DNA of 7,457 bases from Candidatus Pacearchaeota archaeon (GCA_016784085.1 JADHVH010000022.1:1-7457); one strand, 5' to 3'. Shown: positions 1-5,210, numbered from the stretch's first letter. The notes: a model not told the origin generated them from the sequence alone. Translations and numbers: made by a program.

Positions 1-117
1 AGGGCATTCTCTAATCTTGAAAGTTTTTCCTTTCTTTTTTCCAGATTTTATTCCTTGCTTTTTTTCCCAATCAGCCTTAGAATCAAATCCCTGAATTATC
101 CAATCTGGTGTTTTCAT
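1..117 (-). CDS. 5' part of a small basic protein, possibly a zinc-ribbon protein (partial)
   Basis: Thirty-nine codons are open from an ATG at 117-115 to the window edge, with no stop. The peptide begins MKTPDWIIQGFDSKADWEKK, continues with a Lys/Gly-rich segment (residues 19-31) and reaches RECP at the edge. A Cys-Pro in this position often opens a CPxC zinc knuckle, but the second cysteine would lie outside the window, so the zinc-ribbon idea is a guess. The gene starts 56 nt after the gyrB stop on the same strand and has no clear Shine-Dalgarno close to the ATG. Its start codon lies inside the second copy of the gyrB-tail repeat (109-148). Co-transcription with gyrB is plausible. I do not recognise the family with confidence. 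Confidence 0.7.
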   Translation of the reverse strand, partial: MKTPDWIIQGFDSKADWEKKQGIKSGKKKGKTFKIRECP

Positions 118-148
118 TTTAAATATCTAAATTAGCCTCCATTATGCA
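109..148 (-). repeat. Relic copy of the gyrB 3' end (copy B)
   Basis: Read on the minus strand, this stretch encodes MEANLDI followed by TAA, the same last seven residues and stop as GyrB, and then AATG with the start of the next gene. It aligns with copy A (165-201) over about 33 columns with four mismatches and one single-base gap. All four mismatches are synonymous: GCA/GCT, CTT/TTA (two bases) and ATA/ATT. A TGCA precedes both copies, with two extra bases (TA) inserted here. It looks like a leftover diverged gyrB terminus. Confidence 0.75.
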
Positions 149-164
149 AATAACTGTGTTGATT

Positions 165-201
165 TGTTTCATTTTATATATCAAGATTTGCCTCCATTGC
201 A
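165..201 (-). repeat. Functional gyrB 3' end (copy A of the direct repeat)
   Basis: This is the partner of the repeat at 109-148, offset by 55 bp and in the same orientation. It contains the real last codons of gyrB (AMEANLDI and TAA) plus the following AATGAAACA. The ATG just after the gyrB stop opens a 17-codon mini-ORF, MKQINTVICIMEANLDI, that ends at copy B's stop. I do not treat that mini-ORF as a gene. Confidence 0.75.
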
Positions 202-2057
202 TTTTCTTGTATAAACTCTTTTCTAGATTGAACATCATCACCCATAAGCATACTAAATGTTTTATCTGCATCAACATCATCTTCGATAAAAATTTTCTTA
301 ATCTTTCTTGTTTTAGGATTCATAGCTGTTTCCCATAATTGAATACTATCCATTTCCCCCAAACCTTTGAAACGTGTAACACTTGCAGCACCTAGCTTTT
401 CTGTAAGCTTTTTAAGTTCTTCATCAGAATAAACATAATAATCTTTTCTTTTTCTAAATCTATATAGTGGAGGCATTGCAGCAAAAATATTTCCATTTTT
501 AATTAATTCAGGCATAAATCTGAAAAAGAAAGTTAATAGTAAAGTCTTAATATGTTCTCCATCAACATCTGCATCAGTCATAATAATAATTTTACTATAT
601 CTTAATTTTTCAGCATTAAAATGTTCTCCAACACCGGTCCCAATAACAGTAATCATATTAGTAATTTCTTCACTTGAAAGAGCTTTTGAAGGACTTGCTT
701 TTTCAATATTCAAAATCTTACCTCTTAAAGGTAATATTGCCTGATAACTCTTGTCTCTAGCCTCTCTAGCAGTACCACCAGCACTTGCCCCTTCTACAAT
801 ATATAACTCTGTTCTATCTGATTTTTTATCAGAACAATCAGATAGCTTTCCTGGCAAACCTCCAAGTGAAAATGCATTTTTTCTTCTAACAAGATCTTTA
901 GCTTTTTTAGCAGCAAGTCTAGCTTTCGCAGAATTCAAAGCTTTAGCAATAATTTTTTTAGCAACAGATGGATTTTCTTCAAAAAATTCAGATAAAGAAG
1001 TTGTAACAACAGAATCTACAAATCCTTTAACTTCAGAATTTCCTAGCTTTGTTTTTGTCTGCCCTTCAAATTGAGGATTAGAAACTTTAGTACTTACAAC
1101 AGCGGTAATGCCTTCTCTCACATCATCTCCTGAAAGAGAACCTGTTTTCAAAAGCTTTTTTTTCTTAACATAATCATTAATAACTCTTGTTAAAGCTGTT
1201 TTAAATCCAGAAATGTGAGTTCCACCTTCTACAGTATTAATAGTATTTACAAATCCAAAAATATTTTCTCTATAAGAATTATTATATTGTATAGCAACAT
1301 CAATTGTAGTTCCATTCATTTCTCTTTTAAAATAAATTGGTTTATGTAGAGTTTCTTTAGACTTATTTAACCATTTTACAAATTCCATCAATCCACCTGA
1401 AGCAAAAAATTCTTCTTTTTTATCTTTTACTTCATCTTTTAAATTAATCTTTAACCCAGCATTCAAAAAAGCAACTTCTCTGAACCTTGTTTCAAGAACT
1501 TTATAATCCCAAACAACTGTTGAAAAAATTTCATCATCAGGCCAAAAAGTAACTTTAGTACCAGAAACATCTTCTTTAGCTTTTCCAACAACTTTTAATT
1601 TTGTTTTTGTAATTCCTCGTGAAAATTCCTGCCTATGAATTTTACCATCTCTAGTAATTTCAATAATTAATTTTTTAGATAAAGCATTGACAACAGAAAT
1701 ACCTACTCCATGTAATCCTCCGGAAATAACATATGATTTTTTATCAAACTTTCCACCTGCATGAAGTTTTGTTAAAGCTACTTCAGAAGCAGGTATTTTA
1801 AAAGTAGGATGAAGATCTACAGGAATTCCTCTACCATCATCTTCAATTGTAGCTGAACCATCTTTGTTTAAACTTACTTTAATTTTATTACAATAACCTG
1901 CAAGAGCTTCATCAACAGAATTGTCTAAAACCTCATATACTAAATGATGTAATCCCTCTTTACCTGTACTTCCAATATACATTGCAGGCCTTTGTCTTAC
2001 ACCTTCTAGTCCTTCAAGTACTTTGATATTTGAAGCACCATAATCATTTTTTGCCAT
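174..2057 (-). CDS. gyrB: DNA gyrase subunit B (bacterial-type topoisomerase IIA ATPase subunit)
   Basis: GyrB is the ATPase and Toprim subunit of DNA gyrase, which introduces negative supercoils together with GyrA; no gyrA lies in this window. The 627-residue length matches the short form without the insert of gamma-proteobacteria. The GHKL ATPase domain covers about 1-215: LDNSVDEA at 44-51, EDDGRGIP at 72-79, GGLHGVGISVVNA at 113-125. The transducer domain follows to about 390, with QTK at 333-335 contacting ATP. The Toprim domain has the catalytic Glu in VEGASAGG (E422), PLRGK at 443-447 and TDADVDG at 494-500. RFKGLGEM and QLWETAMNP follow, and the protein ends in the typical ENAMEANLDI. 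The usual EGDSAGG motif reads EGASAGG here (Ala424 in place of Asp). The ATG at 2057 starts MAKNDYGASNIKVLEGLEGV, as expected for full-length GyrB, without a clear Shine-Dalgarno. Archaeal gyrase is generally thought to derive from bacteria. Confidence 0.97.
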   Translation of the reverse strand: MAKNDYGASNIKVLEGLEGVRQRPAMYIGSTGKEGLHHLVYEVLDNSVDEALAGYCNKIKVSLNKDGSATIEDDGRGIPVDLHPTFKIPASEVALTKLHAGGKFDKKSYVISGGLHGVGISVVNALSKKLIIEITRDGKIHRQEFSRGITKTKLKVVGKAKEDVSGTKVTFWPDDEIFSTVVWDYKVLETRFREVAFLNAGLKINLKDEVKDKKEEFFASGGLMEFVKWLNKSKETLHKPIYFKREMNGTTIDVAIQYNNSYRENIFGFVNTINTVEGGTHISGFKTALTRVINDYVKKKKLLKTGSLSGDDVREGITAVVSTKVSNPQFEGQTKTKLGNSEVKGFVDSVVTTSLSEFFEENPSVAKKIIAKALNSAKARLAAKKAKDLVRRKNAFSLGGLPGKLSDCSDKKSDRTELYIVEGASAGGTAREARDKSYQAILPLRGKILNIEKASPSKALSSEEITNMITVIGTGVGEHFNAEKLRYSKIIIMTDADVDGEHIKTLLLTFFFRFMPELIKNGNIFAAMPPLYRFRKRKDYYVYSDEELKKLTEKLGAASVTRFKGLGEMDSIQLWETAMNPKTRKIKKIFIEDDVDADKTFSMLMGDDVQSRKEFIQENAMEANLDI

Positions 2058-2094
2058 TTTTGTTTTGAATAATTCAAGCTAAAAAGCTTAAATT

Positions 2095-2132
2095 TGTGAT
2101 TAAAATTCAGGTAGAAATCCTGTCTTTTCACA
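2095..2132 (-). promoter_or_regulatory. Imperfect hairpin in the gyrB leader
   Basis: In the minus-strand RNA this region pairs as an outer UGUGA/UCACA stem, an AAA/UUU segment and an inner CAGG/CCUG stem closing a 7-nt loop, with small internal loops between. It begins at about the transcription start predicted from the TATA box at 2152-2161. Closer to the gene are two short inverted repeats, AAGCT-N4-AGCTT (2076-2089) and TTGAAT-N-ATTCAA (2065-2077), which share two bases. No known riboswitch was recognised. A regulatory role is inference. Confidence 0.35.
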
Positions 2133-2151
2133 TCTCAAAAAAGAGTAAATC

Positions 2152-2161
2152 CTTTATAAAC
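2152..2161 (-). promoter_or_regulatory. TATA box, candidate gyrB promoter
   Basis: The minus strand reads AAAAGTTTATAAAGG, a good archaeal TATA box with purines upstream in the BRE position. It predicts a start near 2130 and a leader of about 70 nt before the gyrB ATG. A weaker box, AAATTTAAGC (2086-2095), would instead give an almost leaderless gyrB mRNA. I cannot tell which is used. Confidence 0.5.
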
Positions 2162-2220
2162 TTTTCTACACTAAAATGTAATTTTCCGACGATAAAACTT
2201 AAAAATGGTAGCAAATCTTT

Positions 2221-2238
2221 AAAAATAGAATTAATTCT
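2221..2238 (-). terminator. Candidate terminator after the L7Ae-S28e-L24e operon
   Basis: Eight bases after the L24e stop on the minus strand lies the perfect 12-bp palindrome AGAATTAATTCT (2227-2238), followed by ATTTTT; another T5 tract lies at 2201-2205. Archaeal termination usually depends on oligo-T tracts, so the T runs are the stronger evidence and the AGAA/UUCU hairpin is weak. Confidence 0.45.
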
Positions 2239-2245
2239 TATTTCT

Positions 2246-2557
2246 TTATTTTTTAGGTTCTTCAACCTTTTTTTCAGTAGATTCTTCCTTCTTTTCTTCT
2301 ACTTTTGGAGCTTCACTTTCTGCTTCTGCATTAGCTTCTTTATGTTCTTGTTTTTCAGCAGAACTAGCTAAAACCTCTTCTCTTAATTCAGCTTTAGATT
2401 TTTTAGCTTTAGAAATCCATTTAACCTTTCTTCTTTTCATTAAAAGATTTTTTTTACATTTTGAAGAACATAATGTATTAACAACTCCATTTTTCATAAT
2501 AAGAGTTACACCTTTATGGCCATCATAAATTTTAGTACAATAAACACATTTAGGCAT
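2246..2557 (-). CDS. rpl24e: 50S ribosomal protein L24e with an acidic/basic C-terminal tail
   Basis: L24e is a zinc-binding large-subunit protein found only in archaea and eukaryotes. The core begins MPKCVYC and carries the zinc-finger cysteines C4, C7, C30 and C34, with the family pattern of a CSSKC knuckle followed by basic residues and KVKW. The usual archaeal protein is about 60 residues. This one has 103, because of a tail (about 55-103) made almost wholly of Glu, Lys, Ala and Ser that is likely disordered. I chose the ATG at 2557: a further upstream TTG at 2563 would add two residues, but GGGAG lies about 9 nt before the ATG. The start overlaps the last 8 nt of the upstream 74-aa gene in another frame, indicating translational coupling. 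It is the last gene of the operon. Confidence 0.92.
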   Translation of the reverse strand: MPKCVYCTKIYDGHKGVTLIMKNGVVNTLCSSKCKKNLLMKRRKVKWISKAKKSKAELREEVLASSAEKQEHKEANAEAESEAPKVEEKKEESTEKKVEEPKK

Positions 2558-2774
2558 TTGCAATATCTCCCTTAAAATTAGTTACATGAAGAATATATTT
2601 TTCAACATCTAAATGGCCATAGGCTTTAGTTACATCAAATGGTCTTAAATACTTTGCAAGTTGGTCAGCTTCTCCTCTAGTGTCTAAGGGAATTTGCATT
2701 ACTTCTTCTTCACTTAAAACTTCTAAACCTTTAGCAATTTGTTGGCTAAATTGAAATAAATTACTTGCAATCAT
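2550..2774 (-). CDS. Unknown 74-aa protein inside the ribosomal protein operon
   Basis: I do not recognise this protein. It has no cysteines, no signal peptide and no membrane segment. It looks like a compact fold with two predicted helices at about 5-25 (ASNLFQFSQQIAKGLEVL and on) and 32-45, then a strand-like stretch KYILHVTNFKG at about 59-69. It is unlike ribosomal proteins in being weakly acidic. It begins 1 nt after the S28e stop, and its own end overlaps the L24e start by 8 nt, so it is surely translated with both neighbours. In many archaea S28e and L24e are adjacent, so this gene is an insertion in a conserved gene pair. A ribosome-linked role is suggested by context only. The ATG at 2774 is the only sensible start. 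Confidence 0.8.
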   Translation of the reverse strand: MIASNLFQFSQQIAKGLEVLSEEEVMQIPLDTRGEADQLAKYLRPFDVTKAYGHLDVEKYILHVTNFKGDIANA

Positions 2775-2775
2775 T

Positions 2776-3066
2776 TTAAGTATAGGTTCCCTTATTTACT
2801 TTAGACTTGATTCTTCTTGCTTCAATTTCAGTTTCTCTAAGCATTAAAACATCTCCTATTCTTACAGGCCCCTTAACATTTCTTCTCATTGATCTTCCCT
2901 TATCTCTTCCTTCCTGAACTAAACATTTAACCTGACTAATTTCGCCTCTAAAACCTGTTCTACCACTAATTTCTTCAACAATAGCAGGAACAACATCTCC
3001 TAGAATTTTATCCTTTCCTTTAGACCCGCCTTGTTTCTTTTCTTGTTTTTTTTGAGTTTTAGCCAT
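2776..3066 (-). CDS. rps28e: 30S ribosomal protein S28e
   Basis: S28e is a small-subunit protein of archaea and eukaryotes with an OB-type fold, lying near the mRNA exit region. The family core spans about residues 22-85: DVVPAIVEEISGRTGFRGEI, then QVKCLVQEGRDKGRSMRRNV, GPVRIGDVLML and the signature RETEIEARRI. At 96 residues it is longer than the usual roughly 70, owing to a lysine- and glutamine-rich N-terminal extension (1-20) and about ten extra C-terminal residues. The ATG at 3066 has no Shine-Dalgarno; 26 nt of AT-rich sequence separate it from the L7Ae stop. It is followed after 1 nt by the 74-aa gene. The L7Ae-S28e order is a conserved archaeal arrangement. Confidence 0.95.
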   Translation of the reverse strand: MAKTQKKQEKKQGGSKGKDKILGDVVPAIVEEISGRTGFRGEISQVKCLVQEGRDKGRSMRRNVKGPVRIGDVLMLRETEIEARRIKSKVNKGTYT

Positions 3067-3092
3067 TTTAAATTTTAATTAAAACTTTTAAA

Positions 3093-3392
3093 TTATTTTA
3101 AAGAAGTAATGTCTTTATCAGCTTCACCAGCATCAATAACAACTATTGAAGATGCAGAAACAGGTAATCCAGCCACAATTCCTAATTTTTGTTTACTTTC
3201 AACTTCTTTACATAATATCTTTTTTTCTTTACAAAGAATTGGTAAATGTTGAACAATTTCTTTAGGATCAACATCTGCAGCATAAACAACTAACTTAGCA
3301 GTACCTCTTTCAATAGCCTTAGTAACTTCATTAGTACCTTTTTCTATTTTTCCAGTTTTTTTAACTTTTTCAAGTATTGTATATACATCCAT
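3093..3392 (-). CDS. rpl7ae: Ribosomal protein L7Ae, kink-turn RNA-binding protein
   Basis: Archaeal L7Ae binds kink-turns and kink-loops in 23S rRNA, box C/D and H/ACA guide RNAs and RNase P RNA. The RNA-binding signature is GTNEVTKAIERG at 19-30, where Asn-Glu contacts the tandem G-A pairs. The central helix and strands follow (KLVVYAADVDPKEIVQHLP), then LGIVAGLPVSASSIVVID at about 70-87, the loop that sets K-turn specificity. At 99 residues it is somewhat shorter than the common roughly 120. The ATG at 3392 is the first in this frame after an upstream stop. No Shine-Dalgarno lies within 20 nt; the only GGAGG is about 35 nt away, inside the kink-loop at 3423-3447. It heads the operon with S28e, the 74-aa protein and L24e. 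Confidence 0.96.
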   Translation of the reverse strand: MDVYTILEKVKKTGKIEKGTNEVTKAIERGTAKLVVYAADVDPKEIVQHLPILCKEKKILCKEVESKQKLGIVAGLPVSASSIVVIDAGEADKDITSLK

Positions 3393-3422
3393 TTTGCGAA
3401 GGCCAATGAATTTTAGAAGGAA

Positions 3423-3447
3423 TATCCTCCATTAAAGTCATCGGATA
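3423..3447 (-). promoter_or_regulatory. Kink-loop in the L7Ae leader, likely autoregulatory site
   Basis: On the minus-strand RNA the pieces in order are UAUCC (5' half of the C stem), the 3-nt bulge GAU, G-A, C, a six-base loop UUUAAU, G, G-A, and GGAUA (3' half of the C stem). This gives a 5-bp Watson-Crick C stem, a three-base bulge, tandem sheared G-A/A-G pairs and one C-G pair closing a loop: the L7Ae target in its kink-loop form. GAUGA is also the core of a box C motif. It lies 31 nt before the L7Ae ATG. L7Ae repression through a K-turn in its own leader is known in archaea; its operation here is inferred. Confidence 0.65.
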
Positions 3448-3467
3448 AATATTAAGGTCAAAATTGG

Positions 3468-3477
3468 TTTATAAAAG
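3468..3477 (-). promoter_or_regulatory. TATA box of the L7Ae operon
   Basis: The minus strand reads AAACTTTTATAAACC, a strong archaeal TATA box with an A-rich BRE. The predicted start is about 3445, with an uncertainty of a few bases, leaving a leader of roughly 50 nt. The predicted start falls at the 5' edge of the kink-loop, so the exact start decides whether the whole C stem is transcribed. Confidence 0.6.
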
Positions 3478-3521
3478 TTTCTGCTATTAAAATAAGGCCA
3501 ATCTCCTTGAGTTTCATAAAT

Positions 3522-3530
3522 CTTTTAAAG
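3522..3530 (+). promoter_or_regulatory. TATA box of the small membrane protein gene
   Basis: CTTTTAAAG is centred 25 nt before the ATG at 3551, the spacing of a leaderless archaeal transcript. There is no Shine-Dalgarno before this ATG, which agrees with leaderless translation. Confidence 0.5.
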
Positions 3531-3550
3531 AAATTAAGATTAAACTTTTT

Positions 3551-3835
3551 ATGGGATTAGAAAAAAGTCTGGATACAAATTTTATTATTATTCAACAAGA
3601 AGATACTACCTTAGATGGAACATATGTTCATCAACAAAACCCAATATCAACTTCTAGAGAAATTCCAAATAATAATTTTCTTAAAATGGTTAAACAAGAA
3701 ATTATAAATGATTCTTATTTTTTAGGAGGAGTTATTTTAATTTCTACAGGAGTATATCTTATATCTAGAATGGCTCAAAAAGCAGTAGATTTAATTAGAG
3801 ATTATAGAAAATTTTCTAAAGAATATGATAAATAA
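3551..3835 (+). CDS. Hypothetical small protein with one membrane segment
   Basis: The product has 94 residues and I do not recognise the family. Residues 1-53 are polar, rich in Asn, Gln and Thr, and probably flexible. One hydrophobic stretch, about 56-73 (YFLGGVILISTGVYLISR), is long enough for a single transmembrane helix. A basic helix, MAQKAVDLIRDYRKFSKEYDK, follows. By the positive-inside rule the basic C-terminus would face the cytoplasm and the N-terminal half the outside, without a cleavable signal peptide. The gene is divergent from the L7Ae operon, with its own leaderless promoter. Its stop is immediately followed by the stop of kae1 on the other strand, with no spacer. Function is unknown. 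Confidence 0.75.
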   Translation: MGLEKSLDTNFIIIQQEDTTLDGTYVHQQNPISTSREIPNNNFLKMVKQEIINDSYFLGGVILISTGVYLISRMAQKAVDLIRDYRKFSKEYDK

Positions 3836-4825
3836 TTATTTCCAAGTAACTTCCACATCATCAGTTCTTTGTCTAGGAAGAATATCTATTTCATCTAAAT
3901 TATCAGGCATTGTTTTTATTCCAGATTTAAACATTATTTCTCCTAGAAATGCAATCATAGAAGCATTGTCTACAAGTAATGGGCGCTCTGGGCAGAAAAA
4001 TTTAGCTCCTCTTTCTTCACACATTATTTTACACATTTCTTGAAGACGAGAATTACAAGCAACACCTCCACCTAAAAGTAATTCTTTTTTACCAGTATGT
4101 GCTAAAGCTCTTTCAGCTGTTTCAACAAGCATAGCAAAAACAGTTTCTTGAGCAGAATAAGCTAAATCTTCTATTTTATATTTTTTAGATTCTAATTTTT
4201 GTCTAAGATTTGTAAGAATTCCTGAAAGAGCAATATCCATACCCTTAACCTTATATGGAAGTTCAATATAATTTTTACTTTTTCTTGCTAACCCATCTAT
4301 TACTGGCCCTCCTGGAAAACCAATTCCAGCATATCTTGCAAAAGTATCTAAAAAATTTCCAATTCCTATATCTAGAGTTTCTCCAAAGACTCTATATTTT
4401 CCAGCAGCATATGCAATTACCTGGGTATTTGCTCCAGAAGCATAAAGCATTACAGGATCTTTAGCACCTGTTATTTGACCTATTTCTAAATGAGCAATAC
4501 AATGATTAATTGGAACTAAAGGTTTATTCAATCTTTTAGAAAGTTCTTTTGCGAATTTCATACCCTCTATAAGACAAGGGGCTAAACCCGGAGCTCTAGA
4601 AAAAGCAATAGCATCAATTTTATCTTCTTTAAGATTTGCTTCTTTCAAAGCTTTTTCATAAATATTCTGATTAACTTTTGCATGATGTTTTGCAGATTCT
4701 AAAGGAATAATTCCTCCTTCAGAAGTAGTGTACATATCTCTTTGGTTTGCAAGAATTTTTTTATTTTTGACAATTCCAATTCCAAAAGTATGTGCTGTAG
4801 ATTCAATTCCTAAAACTGTAGCCAT
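3836..4825 (-). CDS. kae1: Kae1, tRNA N6-adenosine threonylcarbamoyltransferase
   Basis: Kae1 (TsaD/OSGEP family) is the catalytic subunit of the archaeal KEOPS complex. It transfers threonylcarbamoyl from the AMP adduct to A37 of ANN-decoding tRNAs, giving t6A. The ASKHA-fold motifs are present: GIESTAHTFGIGI at 6-18, HHAK at 47-50, the metal-binding histidines H108 and H112 in NHCIAHLEIG, GETLDIGIGN at 148-157, GGGVACNSR at 252-260 and DNASM with metal ligand D286. The end, RQRTDDVEVTW, is the archaeal-type C-terminus. The motif usually read as SGGNTQ is SGANTQ (130-135). At 329 residues it is Kae1 alone; several archaea fuse it to the kinase Bud32, which is absent here and must be encoded elsewhere. 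The ATG at 4825 gives MATVLGIEST, and a TATA box 27 nt upstream suggests a leaderless mRNA. Confidence 0.96.
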   Translation of the reverse strand: MATVLGIESTAHTFGIGIVKNKKILANQRDMYTTSEGGIIPLESAKHHAKVNQNIYEKALKEANLKEDKIDAIAFSRAPGLAPCLIEGMKFAKELSKRLNKPLVPINHCIAHLEIGQITGAKDPVMLYASGANTQVIAYAAGKYRVFGETLDIGIGNFLDTFARYAGIGFPGGPVIDGLARKSKNYIELPYKVKGMDIALSGILTNLRQKLESKKYKIEDLAYSAQETVFAMLVETAERALAHTGKKELLLGGGVACNSRLQEMCKIMCEERGAKFFCPERPLLVDNASMIAFLGEIMFKSGIKTMPDNLDEIDILPRQRTDDVEVTWK

Positions 4826-4847
4826 CTTAAAAAATAATAAAAATAAC

Positions 4848-4857
4848 TATTTAAAAT
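4848..4857 (-). promoter_or_regulatory. TATA box of kae1
   Basis: The minus strand reads ATTTTAAATA, centred about 27 nt upstream of the kae1 ATG. No Shine-Dalgarno lies between, so a leaderless transcript is expected. The surrounding sequence (4826-4910) is almost pure A/T, so other weak TATA-like matches exist. Confidence 0.5.
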
Positions 4858-4883
4858 GATTCAAATAAAAAAATATATAAATT

Positions 4884-4901
4884 AAAAATAAAATAAAAAA
4901 A
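4884..4901 (-). terminator. Oligo-T terminator of the lysine-rich gene
   Basis: Nine bases after the stop on the minus strand come T7, A, T4, A and T5 in close succession, without a hairpin. Repeated T tracts of this kind are the usual archaeal intrinsic terminator. They would separate this highly expressed gene from kae1 just downstream. Confidence 0.55.
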
Positions 4902-4910
4902 TATTAAGCC

Positions 4911-5165
4911 TTATTTCTTCTTTTTCTTTACTGGCTTCTTCTTTTTAACGACTTTCTTCTTAACCGGTTTCTTCTTAACTACTTTTTTCTTTGCTGGCTT
5001 CTTTTTGACAACTTTCTTTTTTACTGGCTTCTTTTTTACTGCTTTCTTCTTTTTCTTCTTACCGCCTCTTGCCATTTTAGCCTCGCAGACGTTACCCTTA
5101 CCGTCAACGTAGTATAGATAACCTGGTTTTCGTGTTATGACGCTTTTTACTAATATCTTTCCCAT
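4911..5165 (-). CDS. Small lysine-rich protein with an H1-like tail (probable nucleic-acid-binding protein)
   Basis: The product has 84 residues in two parts. Residues 1-35 (MGKILVKSVITRKPGYLYYV and on to CEAKMARGG) form a compact, conserved-looking head with a likely beta-hairpin around PGYLYYVDGKGNV. Residues 36-84 are nearly all Lys with Pro, Val and Ala, in repeats of the type KKKPVKKKVV, like the tail of histone H1 or bacterial H1-like proteins. Such a tail binds DNA or RNA without sequence specificity, so a nucleoid or RNA-binding role is likely but inferred. The gene has its own strong TATA box and a Shine-Dalgarno, and richer G/C codon use than its neighbours (AAG is common for Lys, with ACG, GAC and CCG present), all signs of high expression. 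The tail has no run of more than four identical codons, which limits long A runs. Confidence 0.85.
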   Translation of the reverse strand: MGKILVKSVITRKPGYLYYVDGKGNVCEAKMARGGKKKKKKAVKKKPVKKKVVKKKPAKKKVVKKKPVKKKVVKKKKPVKKKKK

Positions 5166-5170
5166 GTTAA

Positions 5171-5176
5171 TCCCCC
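5171..5176 (-). promoter_or_regulatory. Shine-Dalgarno of the lysine-rich gene
   Basis: The minus strand reads GGGGGATTAAC directly before the ATG at 5165, a G-rich site spaced 5 nt from the start. It stands out because most genes here lack a Shine-Dalgarno. It implies a leadered mRNA with a leader of about 22 nt. Confidence 0.6.
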
Positions 5177-5210
5177 TTTTTATTATTATAATCTATTATA
5201 ACAATTATTG

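Noticed and set aside
144..338. Plus-strand ORF opposite the gyrB 3' end
   Set aside because: It is antisense to well-conserved gyrB codons, low in complexity, and has no recognisable domain or promoter.
751..1074. Plus-strand ORF of 107 codons inside gyrB
   Set aside because: It lies wholly antisense to the Toprim-region coding sequence; its Ser/Ala/Phe-rich product is a shadow of GyrB codons.
2133..2245. Possible box C/D sRNA in the gyrB-L24e gap
   Set aside because: Only loose matches to box C and box D were found, without a paired C'/D' set or terminal stem of proper spacing.
2096..2371. Plus-strand ORF over the gyrB leader and L24e tail
   Set aside because: Its Phe-rich product is the complement of the Glu/Lys-rich L24e tail, with no support as a gene.
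3370..3441. Upstream ORF of 23 codons (starting MTLMEDIPSKIHWP) overlapping the L7Ae start in another frame
   Set aside because: Its ATG is about 30 nt from the TATA box, so it could be a leaderless uORF, but it overlaps the kink-loop, which explains the same bases better. Not called without conservation data.
3825..4043. Plus-strand ORF over the kae1 3' end
   Set aside because: It is antisense to conserved Kae1 motifs and has no own promoter or domain.
4255..4464. Plus-strand ORF inside kae1
   Set aside because: It is antisense to the central Kae1 coding region, with low-complexity Leu/Gln/Phe content.
4911..5060. Short tandem repeats in the lysine-rich gene, considered as a CRISPR array or satellite
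   Set aside because: The repeats are codon-level repeats of KKKPVKKKVV type inside an open reading frame, with no spacers.
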